Shown here: positions 51,160 through 60,145 of the stretch, piece by piece | Layout: every line of letters begins with the position of its first letter | Numbering within the stretch: the stretch's first letter is position 1 | Source of the DNA: Iodobacter ciconiae | GTDB lineage: Bacteria; Pseudomonadota; Gammaproteobacteria; Burkholderiales; Chitinibacteraceae | Length of the DNA stretch: 64,000 nt | Assembly: GCF_003952345.1 (NCBI RefSeq) | Contig: NZ_CP034433.1 | Coordinates: 1,240,001-1,304,000 of the forward strand | Direction of reading: 5' to 3' | The notes under the pieces: model-generated | What the model was told of the DNA's origin: nothing | Databases searched by the model: none | Seen by the model: only the letters and a program-made list of their open reading frames with translations | Translations under genes and position numbers: made by a program

Positions 51160-52893
51160 TTACTGTGGTCTTTGTACGATAGCGCTGCCGCCGCCGTGGC
51201 GCAGTGGTTCGCTTACGGCCGTGGTGCTGCCATCGCTATTAAACTGCAGGCCATTTGCGGCGCCAATCTGGTCCGTTTCGCTCCATTGATGTCCGAATTG
51301 CTCCAGCGCTTTGGCTTGCGGGCTGCCTACAAATTTCAATAGCGTTTCTACCTGGGTTTTATCGCCATTTCTTTGGCTCAGGCGCGGTGCCGCTAATGCA
51401 TCACCCAGTGGCATGCCAAGGTCGACATGATTCACGATGGTTTGCAAAACGGTGGTGATAATGGTTGAACCGCCAGGTGAGCCAATGCTGAACACGGGTT
51501 TGCCATTTTTAAAGGCAAGGGTAGGCGACATGCTGGAGCGCGGGCGTTTGCCTGCTTCGGGCACATTGGGGTGCGGGCCTTTGAAGTTAAAATCGGTCAT
51601 TTCATTGTTGAGCAAAAAACCCTTGCCTGGTACTACAATGCCGCTGCCGCCCCAGTCTTCGATGGTAAAGGTGTAGGCAACAATATTGCCTTCCTTGTCA
51701 CTGACTGTCAGGTGTGTGGTGTGTGCTGGCTCGGTAATGAGGCTGACTTTAGCGGGTAGCGGCCGGTGTTGATTATCCTGGAATAAAAACGGATCGCCCT
51801 CGCTGGCCTTGCCATGGCTTTGTTTCATGTCGATCAGCTTGGCACGCTCTGCGGCGTAGATTTTAGATAGCAGGCCAGTTTTGGGTACATCAGTATATTC
51901 CCCGTCGGCCACATAGGCGTTGCGATCAGCAAAGGCGAGTTTAACCGCCTCTATATACAGGTGCTCGACTTGTTCGCGCGGCATGGATTTAAGATCAAAA
52001 CCTTCCAGAATATTCAAAGCTTCTGCGACCGCTATCCCGCCTGATGAAGGCATTGCCATGCCATATAAATCAAGGCCACGGTAGGTAGAATGAATCGGCT
52101 GGCGCAGGCGTGCTTCATAGTCTTTTAAATCGGCCAGGCTCATTTGCCCGGTTAGTACAGATACACCTGGCTGAACAGGGGGCTGATTAACGGCCTGCAT
52201 GATTTGTCTGGCAAGTGCTCCTTCATAAAATGCCTTTACTCCGCCTTTGCCCAGGGCGCGATAAGTGGCGGCCAGATCGGGGTTGCGGAAATGCGTGCCA
52301 AGCTCTAAGGCTTTACCATCTTTTAAATAAAGAGCCGAGCTGGAGCTGAAGCGGGCAAATTTAGCTTCGTTCACTTTATTGATCCGGTAAAAGTTGGCGT
52401 CCACTTTAAAGCCGCTCTCTGCTATCTGAATGGCCGGTTGCAACACCTGGGCCATATTCATCGAGCCATAACGTGTTAATGCCTCATGCCAGCCGCGCAC
52501 TGTGCCGGGTACGCCCACTGAAATACCGCTTGGTACCACATCGTTCCATTCCATATCTTTGCCCTCTTTTTGATAAATTTGAGGGTTAAAATAGGCGGGG
52601 GCAGTTTCGCGTGAATCGATGCTGATAATTTTTTTGTCTTTGGCTGAATAAATCAGCATAAAGCCGCCACCGCCAATACCACAGCTAAATGGGTCTGTGA
52701 CGCCAAGCGCAGCGGCTGCAGCAACGCTGGCATCAATGGCATTGCCACCAGCATCCAGAATACGCATGGCGGCCTTGCTGGCCGGATCCGAGATGGTGGC
52801 TACAGCGCCGCCATAACCTGTAGCTACCGGTTGCTTGGCCCATGCGGGGGCAATCAGAAAGACAATGAGTGTTGTGATGAGTGGCTTATTCAT
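51160..52893 (-). CDS. ggt: Gamma-glutamyltransferase
   Basis: Periplasmic glutathione hydrolase, self-cleaved into two subunits. 577 residues from ATG 52893 (MNKPLITTLIVFLIAPAWA signal peptide). An ATG at 52926 gives 11 more residues before the signal peptide, which is unlikely. Autoprocessing site: THLTVSDKEGNIVAYTFT, with the nucleophile Thr in HTTHLT near residue 380. Substrate-binding and GG motifs GSPGGSTIITTVLQ are present, as are the early CGIGGGGFMLIY and DSRETAPA. Provides cysteine/glutamate from glutathione. Confidence 0.96.
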   Translation of the reverse strand: MNKPLITTLIVFLIAPAWAKQPVATGYGGAVATISDPASKAAMRILDAGGNAIDASVAAAAALGVTDPFSCGIGGGGFMLIYSAKDKKIISIDSRETAPAYFNPQIYQKEGKDMEWNDVVPSGISVGVPGTVRGWHEALTRYGSMNMAQVLQPAIQIAESGFKVDANFYRINKVNEAKFARFSSSSALYLKDGKALELGTHFRNPDLAATYRALGKGGVKAFYEGALARQIMQAVNQPPVQPGVSVLTGQMSLADLKDYEARLRQPIHSTYRGLDLYGMAMPSSGGIAVAEALNILEGFDLKSMPREQVEHLYIEAVKLAFADRNAYVADGEYTDVPKTGLLSKIYAAERAKLIDMKQSHGKASEGDPFLFQDNQHRPLPAKVSLITEPAHTTHLTVSDKEGNIVAYTFTIEDWGGSGIVVPGKGFLLNNEMTDFNFKGPHPNVPEAGKRPRSSMSPTLAFKNGKPVFSIGSPGGSTIITTVLQTIVNHVDLGMPLGDALAAPRLSQRNGDKTQVETLLKFVGSPQAKALEQFGHQWSETDQIGAANGLQFNSDGSTTAVSEPLRHGGGSAIVQRPQ

Positions 52894-52926
52894 TAAAATC
52901 AACTTGGGCTTGAGGAAGCTATCCAT

Positions 52927-53292
52927 GCTACACAGTTCATGATGAACAACGCAGTGAGGGGTTATCGCAAGGGTGCTTAAGCTCGCGTTGATGAAAAAGT
53001 TATTTTTTTTGGGGTTTTAAGAGATCTGGCATTTAAAGATTTTTTCGGGTTAATGCCATGGGAGGGTAAAACTCACTGCTGAGTTATTAGAAATAGCTTG
53101 AATAGGTTTTCTGGATTATTAACTAATGAAAAGTGAGGAAAATAGTTATGGAAAGTAGATGGTTGATGTTTATTAAAGTTTTTGTCATGTTTTGATATAA
53201 GCATACTTGCTTGGTGTGATTTAACTACGTGTTTTTAAAGTAAATATTTTTTTCTTGCGCCTGTAAATATTTCTGTGTAAACGTCTTTGGAA
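52927..53292. other. AT-rich gene-free interval upstream of ggt
   Basis: Stretch without a credible gene. A 15-codon frame at 53148-53195 (GTGAGGA upstream, hydrophobic) is too short to call. It borders the decayed frame at 53293-53469. Confidence 0.5.
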
Positions 53293-53469
53293 TTACTGGT
53301 GTCCGCTCAGTGGTCCATCAAATTCTATAAAAAAACGATTTTTGGCAATCCATTGTGGCGCCTGATATGCATTTTCTTCAGAAAGAGGTTGACCAATTAA
53401 AGGAATTTACACAGTCTTAGTTACGGGCTCAAAATATGGCCAATATAGGTATTAAACAAATTTAGACAT
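53293..53469 (-). pseudogene. Decayed reading frame downstream of the lipoprotein gene
   Basis: From ATG 53469 the minus strand reads MSKFV, stop, YLYWPYFEPVTKTV, stop, IPLIGQPLSEENAYQAPQWI then AKNRFFIEFDGPLSGHQ, stop. The reading is protein-like throughout, in the same frame as the lipoprotein gene, and interrupted by two TAA codons. This fits the remnant of a small gene or a lost C-terminal extension. I do not recognise the family. Confidence 0.5.
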
Positions 53470-53487
53470 GGTCCCTCTTTCTTTTTG

Positions 53488-54183
53488 TTATTGCTTTCCA
53501 GGAATAGGATGATCTACTGGATAAAAAACGGTGTATTGTGGAGGTTCACTACAGCCAGAGTAATTAAATTCTGTAATAACTCCTTTTGATACAAAGAATT
53601 TTTTCTGACAGTTAGCATAATAACCAGAGTAATCATCATACTGAAGAATTGTCTCTGAACCTACTTTCATAGATCTACTAGGAACTCCCCAGCTTTTTAT
53701 TAAATCATTTGGGCTTTTGCCAACCCAATATTGCCAATTATCCCCTAGCCTATTACCTCTGGTGCTTAATTTTCCCTGATATGCAGGGGCGTTGCGATAG
53801 CCAAGAAGAACAGCTCTTTTAGGGCCGTTTACAAAGAAATTACAATTAGTAAAATAAGCATCAGTTGGGCTTTTTGTAAATATGGCTCCAACAGTTTTAT
53901 TATGATGTAGCGGTTGCGCTAGCATTGTCTGAGAATTAAACGCGATAAGTACCTGACAATCACGCTCCCTCCAGTCATAATAAGTTACTGTGCCAAGTTT
54001 ATAAATATGATCAGGCTTTCCAAAGTATGAACTAAAATAGTCCGGTGTTTTTTCTGCATTAGTACCCTCTTTAATAGAGTGATAAATTAGTGCTGGGACA
54101 CTATAGTTTGTTGTTTCTTTAGGGCCTGTTGACGCACACCCTGTAAGTGTAAAAATTGCTAATAAAAATATCAGCCTTAACAT
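53488..54183 (-). CDS. Lipoprotein of unknown function
   Basis: 231 residues with a type II signal peptide and lipobox LTGC (MLRLIFLLAIFTLTGCAS, Cys16), so it is lipid-anchored, probably in the outer membrane. The mature part has six more cysteines (including ERDCQVL, FTNCNFF, YYANCQKK and NYSGCSE) and many aromatic residues; repeated phrases such as YFGKPDH and WGVPSRS with nearby tyrosines resemble the small SmpA/OmlA-like or GxP-type lipoprotein folds in which G-x-P follows a beta strand. AT-rich compared with neighbours, and flanked by interrupted frames on both sides, so it sits in a small accessory island. Its ribosome site AAGGGAG is good. Function unknown. Confidence 0.75.
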   Translation of the reverse strand: MLRLIFLLAIFTLTGCASTGPKETTNYSVPALIYHSIKEGTNAEKTPDYFSSYFGKPDHIYKLGTVTYYDWRERDCQVLIAFNSQTMLAQPLHHNKTVGAIFTKSPTDAYFTNCNFFVNGPKRAVLLGYRNAPAYQGKLSTRGNRLGDNWQYWVGKSPNDLIKSWGVPSRSMKVGSETILQYDDYSGYYANCQKKFFVSKGVITEFNYSGCSEPPQYTVFYPVDHPIPGKQ

Positions 54184-54204
54184 AATTTGCTCCCTTTTAA
54201 GTTT

Positions 54205-54351
54205 CTAGAACTCAATTAAATTTGAGATAATAAAACAGTTTTGGGTCATCATATCCCAATGTGTAGTTGGTCCTTGTTCATGGCGATGAATATCATACAT
54301 GATCTGATTAATCGACTGAAACACACTACATAGTGTGAGCAAAGTCCATTC
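54205..54351 (-). pseudogene. 3' remnant of a gene upstream of the lipoprotein
   Basis: An open minus-strand frame of 48 codons with no start: ...FQSINQIMYDIHRHEQGPTT then HWDMMTQNCFIISNLIEF, stop at 54205. It ends 22 nt before the lipoprotein start, an operon-like spacing. The composition is protein-like but the frame is closed by TGA upstream, so only a C-terminal piece remains. Confidence 0.45.
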
Positions 54352-54581
54352 TCAGCCACGGATACCGCCCAGTTCGCCTCCCGCTGCGAATTTGCGCAGG
54401 GCGAATTAATGCCTAACTTTCCTGACTCCAGCTACGGAGCAACGATTTGGTGTTGGGGTATCAATCAGGCCTAGATTGCCCTGCAAAGAGGGCTGAAGAT
54501 GGTGTTGCGTTCGATTTTCAGGGTTTTGCCTGAAGGGATGCATTTTTAGGGGAGTAGGCTAGGTAATGGCATGCACGGTTT

Positions 54582-54619
54582 AATAAAATCGCCGAGCTAG
54601 GGCGCGCGGCGATTTTATT
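54582..54619 (-). terminator. Rho-independent terminator of rdgC
   Basis: Perfect 13-bp stem AATAAAATCGCCG/CGGCGATTTTATT with a 12-nt loop; on the minus strand it lies 19 nt after the stop and ends in ATTTTATTA. Confidence 0.85.
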
Positions 54620-54638
54620 TTGAATGCTGGCAAAACGC

Positions 54639-55547
54639 TTAGCTGGCCAGCTCTTCACCCAGCGCGGTGATCAGCCCGGGGATAAACTGGCGTAATTCGC
54701 CGGTGGCCAGCGCAAAGCTCGATTCAAACATTGCATCTTGCGTGTCCACATCAGCGTCTTTTAGCTCATCTTGCAGCACATCCAGCATGCTCATGCGTTT
54801 GATTTCCAGCTTTTCTGTCAGCTGAAAAGCAATCCGCTCATTCCAGGCCATACCCATTTTGCTGACCAGTTTGCCGGTGGCTAAATGTTGCTTCACTTCA
54901 TCGCTATGTAAATCTTGGCGAACAAAGCGGGCAATTGCGCCATCGTCCCCAGGGAATTTTAATTCGCAATCGGCATCCAGCTCGAAGGGCTCGGGGACTT
55001 CGTTTTCCAGCCAGCTGGTCATGGCAGTTTGTGGGGTGGTTTGTGTTTGAATCAGGCGCGTTGGTAAGCTGCCCAGCGCGTCTCTGAGGCTGACCAGCAG
55101 ATTTTCTGCTTTGGCGGCAGCGGCGCTATCGACCAGAATCAGGTTGAGTTTTAAATCGATCAGGGCGCGGTGCGTGCTGACACGGGTAAAGGCGCGTGGG
55201 CGCAGCTCTTCGGCTACGCGTTCACGAATATCCTTGGCTTCTTTACGGCCAACTTTGCGTGCTTCTTCTTCTTCGATATGGCGGATACGTTCTTCTGCTT
55301 CTTGCTTGACCACTACGGCGGGCAGGATTTTTTCTTCAGTTTTTAAACACACCAGAACCATCTCCTGGCGGGCAAAAATAAATTCATCCGGTACATGTGG
55401 TGCAGGTGGAATCCAGCCTTGGCTCATTAAATCATGGCTGCCACAGGGAAAAAATGGCTTTTTAATCAGGCTCTCGGCAATTGATTCGGCCGAAAGGGCG
55501 TGTTCAGGGCTAAGACGGTAGAGCTGAATATTACGAAACCAGAGCAT
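54639..55547 (-). CDS. rdgC: Recombination-associated protein RdgC
   Basis: Ring-shaped double-stranded DNA-binding protein that limits RecA; involved in replication restart and, in Neisseria, pilin variation. 302 residues from ATG 55547 (E. coli 303), starting MLWFRNIQLYRL. The frame runs on to 55655 but the extra 36 residues are not family-like. Typical segments: FFPCGSHDLMSQGWIPP and RMSMLDVLQDEL. Confidence 0.95.
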   Translation of the reverse strand: MLWFRNIQLYRLSPEHALSAESIAESLIKKPFFPCGSHDLMSQGWIPPAPHVPDEFIFARQEMVLVCLKTEEKILPAVVVKQEAEERIRHIEEEEARKVGRKEAKDIRERVAEELRPRAFTRVSTHRALIDLKLNLILVDSAAAAKAENLLVSLRDALGSLPTRLIQTQTTPQTAMTSWLENEVPEPFELDADCELKFPGDDGAIARFVRQDLHSDEVKQHLATGKLVSKMGMAWNERIAFQLTEKLEIKRMSMLDVLQDELKDADVDTQDAMFESSFALATGELRQFIPGLITALGEELAS

Positions 55548-55992
55548 GGTAGAGACTCGAATAGATGCGGGATAGGGAGTTGTTACTTGCTGAGCGTATA
55601 TGCTCATAAGGACATGGGTGGGCTTAATTTTCGATAAATTAAGCTTTACTGACATGATTGTCCAGCCAAAAATTTTCCCATAGCATGATGGCTAAAACAG
55701 CATGGTGCTTTTTGATGCGGGTCCGATTCTACTATAAGAAAATAATAACTTTATCTAGTGTTTTGCTGGTGGTGGGTTTTTAGCTGTTTGTAAGGGAGTG
55801 ACCAAGACGCTCAGCTTGAATGCAGTACTCATCGTAAAAGTAAAAATGGCGGGGATGGTGTGGTGCATGCCCGGTATGACGATTACGCTGGCTTAGGGCT
55901 TTCTTTCTTGGGCAGTCTGTGTCATTCTTGCGTCGTATTGAGAATGGTTTCCAATCTCTGTGACGTTTGTTCAAATTAAATAAGGAATTCCC
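55548..55992. other. Divergent intergenic region between rdgC and fbpA
   Basis: No gene. Holds both promoters and, near its right end, a Fur-like site at 55939-55953. Confidence 0.5.
55939..55953 (+). promoter_or_regulatory. Fur-like site upstream of fbpA
   Basis: TGAGAATGGTTTCCA agrees with the Fur core at 10 of 14 fixed positions, 40-54 nt before the fbpA start. Weaker than the bfd site. Iron repression is expected for a ferric importer. Confidence 0.55.
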
Positions 55993-56979
55993 GTGAAGCG
56001 TCTTATGTTTGCCTCTTTGCTTGCTGCCACCTCCTTTGCTCATGCTGAAAGCGTTACTTTATATTCGGCGAGAAATGAGCAGTTGTTAAAGCCCTTGCTG
56101 GATGCGTTTACTAAAGAAACCGGTGTTGAAGTTAAGCTGCTGACTGATAAAGAAGGTCCTTTGCTTGAGCGTTTGCGTGCAGAAGCACAAAACACATCGG
56201 CAGATGCCCTGATTACGGTGGATGCGGGTAATTTGTGGCAGGCTTCTAAAATGGGGCTGTTGAAATCGATTCAATCCAATACATTAAACGACAATATCCC
56301 CGCACATTTACGCGATCCTAAGGGCGAATGGTATGGCCTGTCGGTGCGTGCCCGGACGATGTTTTTTAATAAGAACAAAGTAAAAACAAGCGATTTATCC
56401 AGCTATGAAGACCTGGCTAACCCAAAGTGGAAAGGCAAGTTGTGTTTGCGTACTTCCAAAAAAGTGTACAACCAGTCTTTGGTTGGCATGATGATTGCCC
56501 AGTATGGCGAGCCTAAAACCGAGAAAATTGTGCGTGGCTGGGTAGATAATCTGGCAACTGATGTATTTCAGGACGACACCGCCATGCTAAAAGCCATTGC
56601 AGCAGGGCAGTGCGAGGTGGGGATTGCCAATACTTACTACTTTGGCCGCCTGATCGAGGCGCAGCCCAATTTACCTGTCAGCATTTTCTGGGCAAACCAG
56701 CAGGCTGAAGGCGTGCACGTGAATGTTTCTGGCGCCGGGGTGACGCGCTATGCTAAAAACCCGGCAGGCGCCGTTAAGTTGCTTGAATGGCTGTCGTCAG
56801 ACAAGGCGCAAAACCTTTATGCAGATAAAGATATGGAGTTCCCGGCCAATCCAAAAATTAAGGCATCACCCCTGGTTGCAGGCTGGGGCCCGTTTAAATC
56901 CAATGTAATTAACGTATCTAAAGCTGGAGAGCTGCAATCGACTGCGGTGCGTTTGATGGATAGAGCAGGTTATCGCTAG
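55993..56979 (+). CDS. fbpA: Ferric iron ABC transporter, periplasmic binding protein
   Basis: FbpA/FutA-type Fe(III)-binding protein, class D of extracellular binding proteins. 328 residues, signal peptide MKRLMFASLLAATSFAHA (GTG start with AAGGA). The iron-binding tandem tyrosine is visible in ANTYYFGRLIE, and VTLYSARNEQL and LSVRARTMFFNK are typical. First gene of the fbpABC set, with a Fur-like site upstream. Confidence 0.93.
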   Translation: MKRLMFASLLAATSFAHAESVTLYSARNEQLLKPLLDAFTKETGVEVKLLTDKEGPLLERLRAEAQNTSADALITVDAGNLWQASKMGLLKSIQSNTLNDNIPAHLRDPKGEWYGLSVRARTMFFNKNKVKTSDLSSYEDLANPKWKGKLCLRTSKKVYNQSLVGMMIAQYGEPKTEKIVRGWVDNLATDVFQDDTAMLKAIAAGQCEVGIANTYYFGRLIEAQPNLPVSIFWANQQAEGVHVNVSGAGVTRYAKNPAGAVKLLEWLSSDKAQNLYADKDMEFPANPKIKASPLVAGWGPFKSNVINVSKAGELQSTAVRLMDRAGYR

Positions 56980-57191
56980 CAAGTTTATGCGGCGTAAGCG
57001 TTACAATTGAATGACGGTAAATTCACGGATAGGAATTGCTCCTTGTAAGCGATAGTAACTCAATTCATAATACGGCACGGGCAAGCAGATTTTCTGGCTT
57101 GCCCGTTTCTCTTAGGAAACAAAGCCTTTGTTTTCTATCGGTTTGGCCGCCCCCGCGAGCGGCATTCATAAAGCACTTTAGGTTTTCCTTC

Positions 57192-58787
57192 ATGATGCAA
57201 AAACGGTTCTCTAAAGGATCGCTCTACACGCTACCGATTGCTTTACTGACATTAATCCCTTTGCTGGTGGTGCTGTCTTCTTTTTTGTATCCACAGCCGG
57301 AAATATGGCAGCACCTTTCCGAATATGTTTTACCCCGCGTACTAAAAAATACCGCCATTTTAATGCTGGGTGTGTCCGTGGGCGTATTGTTGCTTGGTGT
57401 TTCTTTAGCCTGGCTGACTGCGGTTTGCGATTTCCCCTTACGGCGGTTTTTTTCCTGGAGCCTGATGCTGCCGCTGTCCATGCCCGCCTACGTACTGGCT
57501 TTTGTGCAGGTTGGTTTACTGGATTTTACTGGCCCAGTGCAAACACTATTGCGGGAGTGGATGGGTGACGCATCCTGGTTTCCGCGTATTCGCTCTACGG
57601 GCGGCGTAATTCTGGTGCTCACTTTGGCGTTTTATCCCTATGTGTATTTACTGGCTAGAAATGCCTTTTTAACTCAGGGAAAACGCAGCATAGAGGCCGC
57701 GCAAATGCTGGGCATGTCGCGGCGCACGGCATTTTTCAGGGTGGCCTTGCCCATGGCGCGGCCCTGGCTGATCGGTGGGGTGTTATTGGTATTGATGGAA
57801 ACGCTGGCTGATTTTGGTACGGTATCCATTTTCAATTACGACACTTTTACTACTGCAATTTATCAATCGTGGTTCTCCTTATTTAATCTGGCTGCGGCGT
57901 CACAGCTGGCATCTATTTTGGTGATGTTTGTGCTGGCACTGGCCGTGGCCGAGCAATGGGGGCGTGGCCGCCGGCACTATGCTGTGCGCAGCGGATCGAC
58001 TGAGCGGATTGTCTTATATGGTGCGAAGCGCTATCTGGCGCTGTTCTGGTGCAGTATCGTGCTGCTGATTGCGTTTGTGATTCCTCTTGTTCAGTTGCTG
58101 GTATGGGTAAAAAGTGTCTGGGCGACGGATTTTGACGCGCGCTATCCGTGGTTTATTTTGCGCTCGATTGCAGTTGGCGGGATGGCAGCGTTGCTGGTGA
58201 CCGGTTTGAGCCTGATTCTGGTGTACGCCCAGCGTCGTTACAGCGACACGCGCTGGCTGGTACGCATTGCCACTTTGGGCTACGCCGTGCCGGGGACCGT
58301 GCTGGCAGTCGGGGTGTTTGTTCCGGTGGCCTGGCTGGATAATTTATTGATTCCTGTTCTGGCTTACTTTGGTGTTGCCACTACGCAAGTTTTTAAAGGT
58401 ACTTTAGCGGTGATGTTGCTGGCGCTGGCCGCACGTTTTATGGCGGTTGCGTTTGCACCGGCTGATGCTGCCATGCAGCGGATCACCCGTAATCAGGAAG
58501 ATGCAGCCCGATCCCTGGGCCTGTCATCAAGGCAAGTATTAAGGTGCGTGCACCTGCCGCTACTGCGTGGTGGCCTGCTGACAGCCTTACTGATTTCTTT
58601 TGTTGACGTAATGAAAGAAATGCCGATTACCCTGATGACCCGCCCCTTTGGCTGGGATACTTTGGCGGTGCGCGTTTTTGAAATGACCTCGGAAGGTATG
58701 TGGGAGCGTGCTGCCTTGCCGAGTTTTTTTATTGTGCTGATGGGGCTGATCCCGGTGATTTTGCTGGTCAGAAAAACCGAGGATTAA
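57192..58787 (+). CDS. fbpB: Ferric iron ABC transporter, permease (fused two-domain)
   Basis: Inner-membrane permease of about 12 helices with two BPD_transp_1 domains in one chain, the FbpB/SfuB layout. 531 residues from ATG 57192 (ATG pair at 57192/57195). Two EAA loops are present: EAAQMLGMSRRTAFFRVALP and DAARSLGLSSRQVLRCVHLP. The frame is open upstream to 57036, but there the residues are not permease-like. About 210 nt after fbpA; a dispersed repeat separates it from fbpC. Confidence 0.93.
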   Translation: MMQKRFSKGSLYTLPIALLTLIPLLVVLSSFLYPQPEIWQHLSEYVLPRVLKNTAILMLGVSVGVLLLGVSLAWLTAVCDFPLRRFFSWSLMLPLSMPAYVLAFVQVGLLDFTGPVQTLLREWMGDASWFPRIRSTGGVILVLTLAFYPYVYLLARNAFLTQGKRSIEAAQMLGMSRRTAFFRVALPMARPWLIGGVLLVLMETLADFGTVSIFNYDTFTTAIYQSWFSLFNLAAASQLASILVMFVLALAVAEQWGRGRRHYAVRSGSTERIVLYGAKRYLALFWCSIVLLIAFVIPLVQLLVWVKSVWATDFDARYPWFILRSIAVGGMAALLVTGLSLILVYAQRRYSDTRWLVRIATLGYAVPGTVLAVGVFVPVAWLDNLLIPVLAYFGVATTQVFKGTLAVMLLALAARFMAVAFAPADAAMQRITRNQEDAARSLGLSSRQVLRCVHLPLLRGGLLTALLISFVDVMKEMPITLMTRPFGWDTLAVRVFEMTSEGMWERAALPSFFIVLMGLIPVILLVRKTED

Positions 58788-58796
58788 TGTGAAAAG

Positions 58797-58953
58797 TCAA
58801 AAATATCTGTAGGCACAGAGAAAACCGAAAGAGTGAAAGATCTTTATATGTGCGAGGTGTGATGTAAGTTTTTCTTGTAAGAAACCTTCTTTGTTTTTCT
58901 CTGTGTGCTCTCTTTTCGTGCTCTGTGTTCTTGTGTCTACAGAACTTAGGTTT
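58797..58953. repeat. Dispersed palindromic intergenic repeat, copy 3
   Basis: Left CTGTAGGCACAGAG and right CTCTGTGTTCTTGTGTCTAC (then AGAACTTAGGTTT) are inverted arms of the family seen at 18278-18473 and 27754-27860. It fills the 185-bp gap between fbpB and fbpC, so the operon has been spread by this insertion. Confidence 0.75.
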
Positions 58954-58972
58954 GGTTCTTTTAAGGATTGAT

Positions 58973-60010
58973 ATGCTGCAACTCTCTGATCTTGCGATTG
59001 CCCTTGGCGGGCGTGCCGTGGTGGAAAATTTATCTTTGCATCTGCAAGCGGGCGAGATTGGTTGCTTGCTGGGTGCTTCCGGCTGCGGGAAGACCACTGT
59101 TTTGCGTGCCATTGCGGGTTTTGAAAAGCCAGCCGCTGGTGAAATTACGCTGGCAGGCTATCAAGTCAGCAGCGCCGTTAAAATGCTGCCGCCCGAGCAG
59201 CGTCAGATTGGTATGGTATTTCAGGATTACGCTCTTTTTCCTCATCTTACGGTGGCAGGTAATATTGCTTTTGGCTTGCGTGGAGAAAACAAAGCCGAGC
59301 AGGGCAAGCGTGTGGCTGAAGCCTTGCAGCTGGTTGGTTTGGCGCATGTTGAACATCGCTATCCGCATGAATTATCCGGCGGACAGCAGCAGCGAGTGGC
59401 ACTCGCCCGCGCACTGGCCCCGCGTCCGCAGCTTTTGTTGCTGGACGAGCCTTTTTCAAATCTGGATGTCGAGCTGCGCGAAAGGCTGGGGCAGGAGGTG
59501 CGGGCCATTTTAAAGGCGGCAGGCATAACAGCGATTTTAGTGACCCATGATCAAAGAGAGGCCTTTGCGGTGGCTGATAAAATCGGAGTGATGACCGAGG
59601 GGAAAATCTGCCAGTGGGCTACGCCTTACGATTTATACCACCGGCCGCTTGATCGTTTTGTGGCTAATTTTGTTGGCGAAGGTGTGTTTCTTCCCGGTGT
59701 GGTCGCCGAGGGGGATAAAGTGCAGATTGAGTTGGGCGTGATTGATGGCCCAATGCCCGTGAATTGCTGCTTGGGGTGTACTGCCGATGTGCTGGTTCGC
59801 CCTGATGATGTATTGCATGATGATGCAAGTAGTACAAAAGCTACTGTGCTGGCGAAGGCTTTTCGTGGTGCACAGTTTCTGTACACTCTGGCTTTGCCAT
59901 CGGGCCAGAAGGTATTGTCGCTGGTGCCCAGTCACCACAACCATGCAGTCGGCGAGGATATCGGTATCCGCTTAGAAATTGATCATGTGATTGCATTTAA
60001 GCGGGTTTGA
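58973..60010 (+). CDS. fbpC: Ferric iron ABC transporter, ATP-binding protein
   Basis: Cytoplasmic ATPase energising FbpB. 345 residues from ATG 58973 (AAGGA upstream; the frame opens at 58925 without a plausible start). Walker A GASGCGKT, signature LSGGQQQRVALARAL, Walker B LLLLDEPFSNLD, H-loop LVTHDQREA, and a C-terminal TOBE-like regulatory domain (from about residue 240). Confidence 0.94.
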   Translation: MLQLSDLAIALGGRAVVENLSLHLQAGEIGCLLGASGCGKTTVLRAIAGFEKPAAGEITLAGYQVSSAVKMLPPEQRQIGMVFQDYALFPHLTVAGNIAFGLRGENKAEQGKRVAEALQLVGLAHVEHRYPHELSGGQQQRVALARALAPRPQLLLLDEPFSNLDVELRERLGQEVRAILKAAGITAILVTHDQREAFAVADKIGVMTEGKICQWATPYDLYHRPLDRFVANFVGEGVFLPGVVAEGDKVQIELGVIDGPMPVNCCLGCTADVLVRPDDVLHDDASSTKATVLAKAFRGAQFLYTLALPSGQKVLSLVPSHHNHAVGEDIGIRLEIDHVIAFKRV

Positions 60011-60145
60011 GTTTACTGGTGCGAGTTGGGGGATTGGTCTGGCAATTGCCGGGTTACTGTTGCAAAAAGGGACAAGGCTGGTTTCGGTAGCAGGATCGAA
60101 TTGCCGTAAGACTTCGCCGTTGCCGGTATGTTTGAAGTGGCTAAT

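Larger units (their letters stand above)
54184..54638. other. Interval with gene remnants between lipoprotein and rdgC
   Basis: No intact gene. Besides the minus-strand remnant at 54205-54351 there is a 46-codon plus-strand open frame (54334-54474) whose reading (FASRCEFAQGELMPNFPDSS then YGATIWCWGINQA) is also protein-like but has no start of its own except an internal ATG at 54409. The right end contains the rdgC terminator. Confidence 0.5.

Noticed and set aside
53148..53195. 15-residue hydrophobic frame with GTGAGGA before the ATG
   Set aside because: Too short to support and no conserved context; could be chance.
55548..55655. 36-codon N-terminal extension of rdgC
   Set aside because: The family N-terminus MLWFRNIQLYRL begins at 55547.
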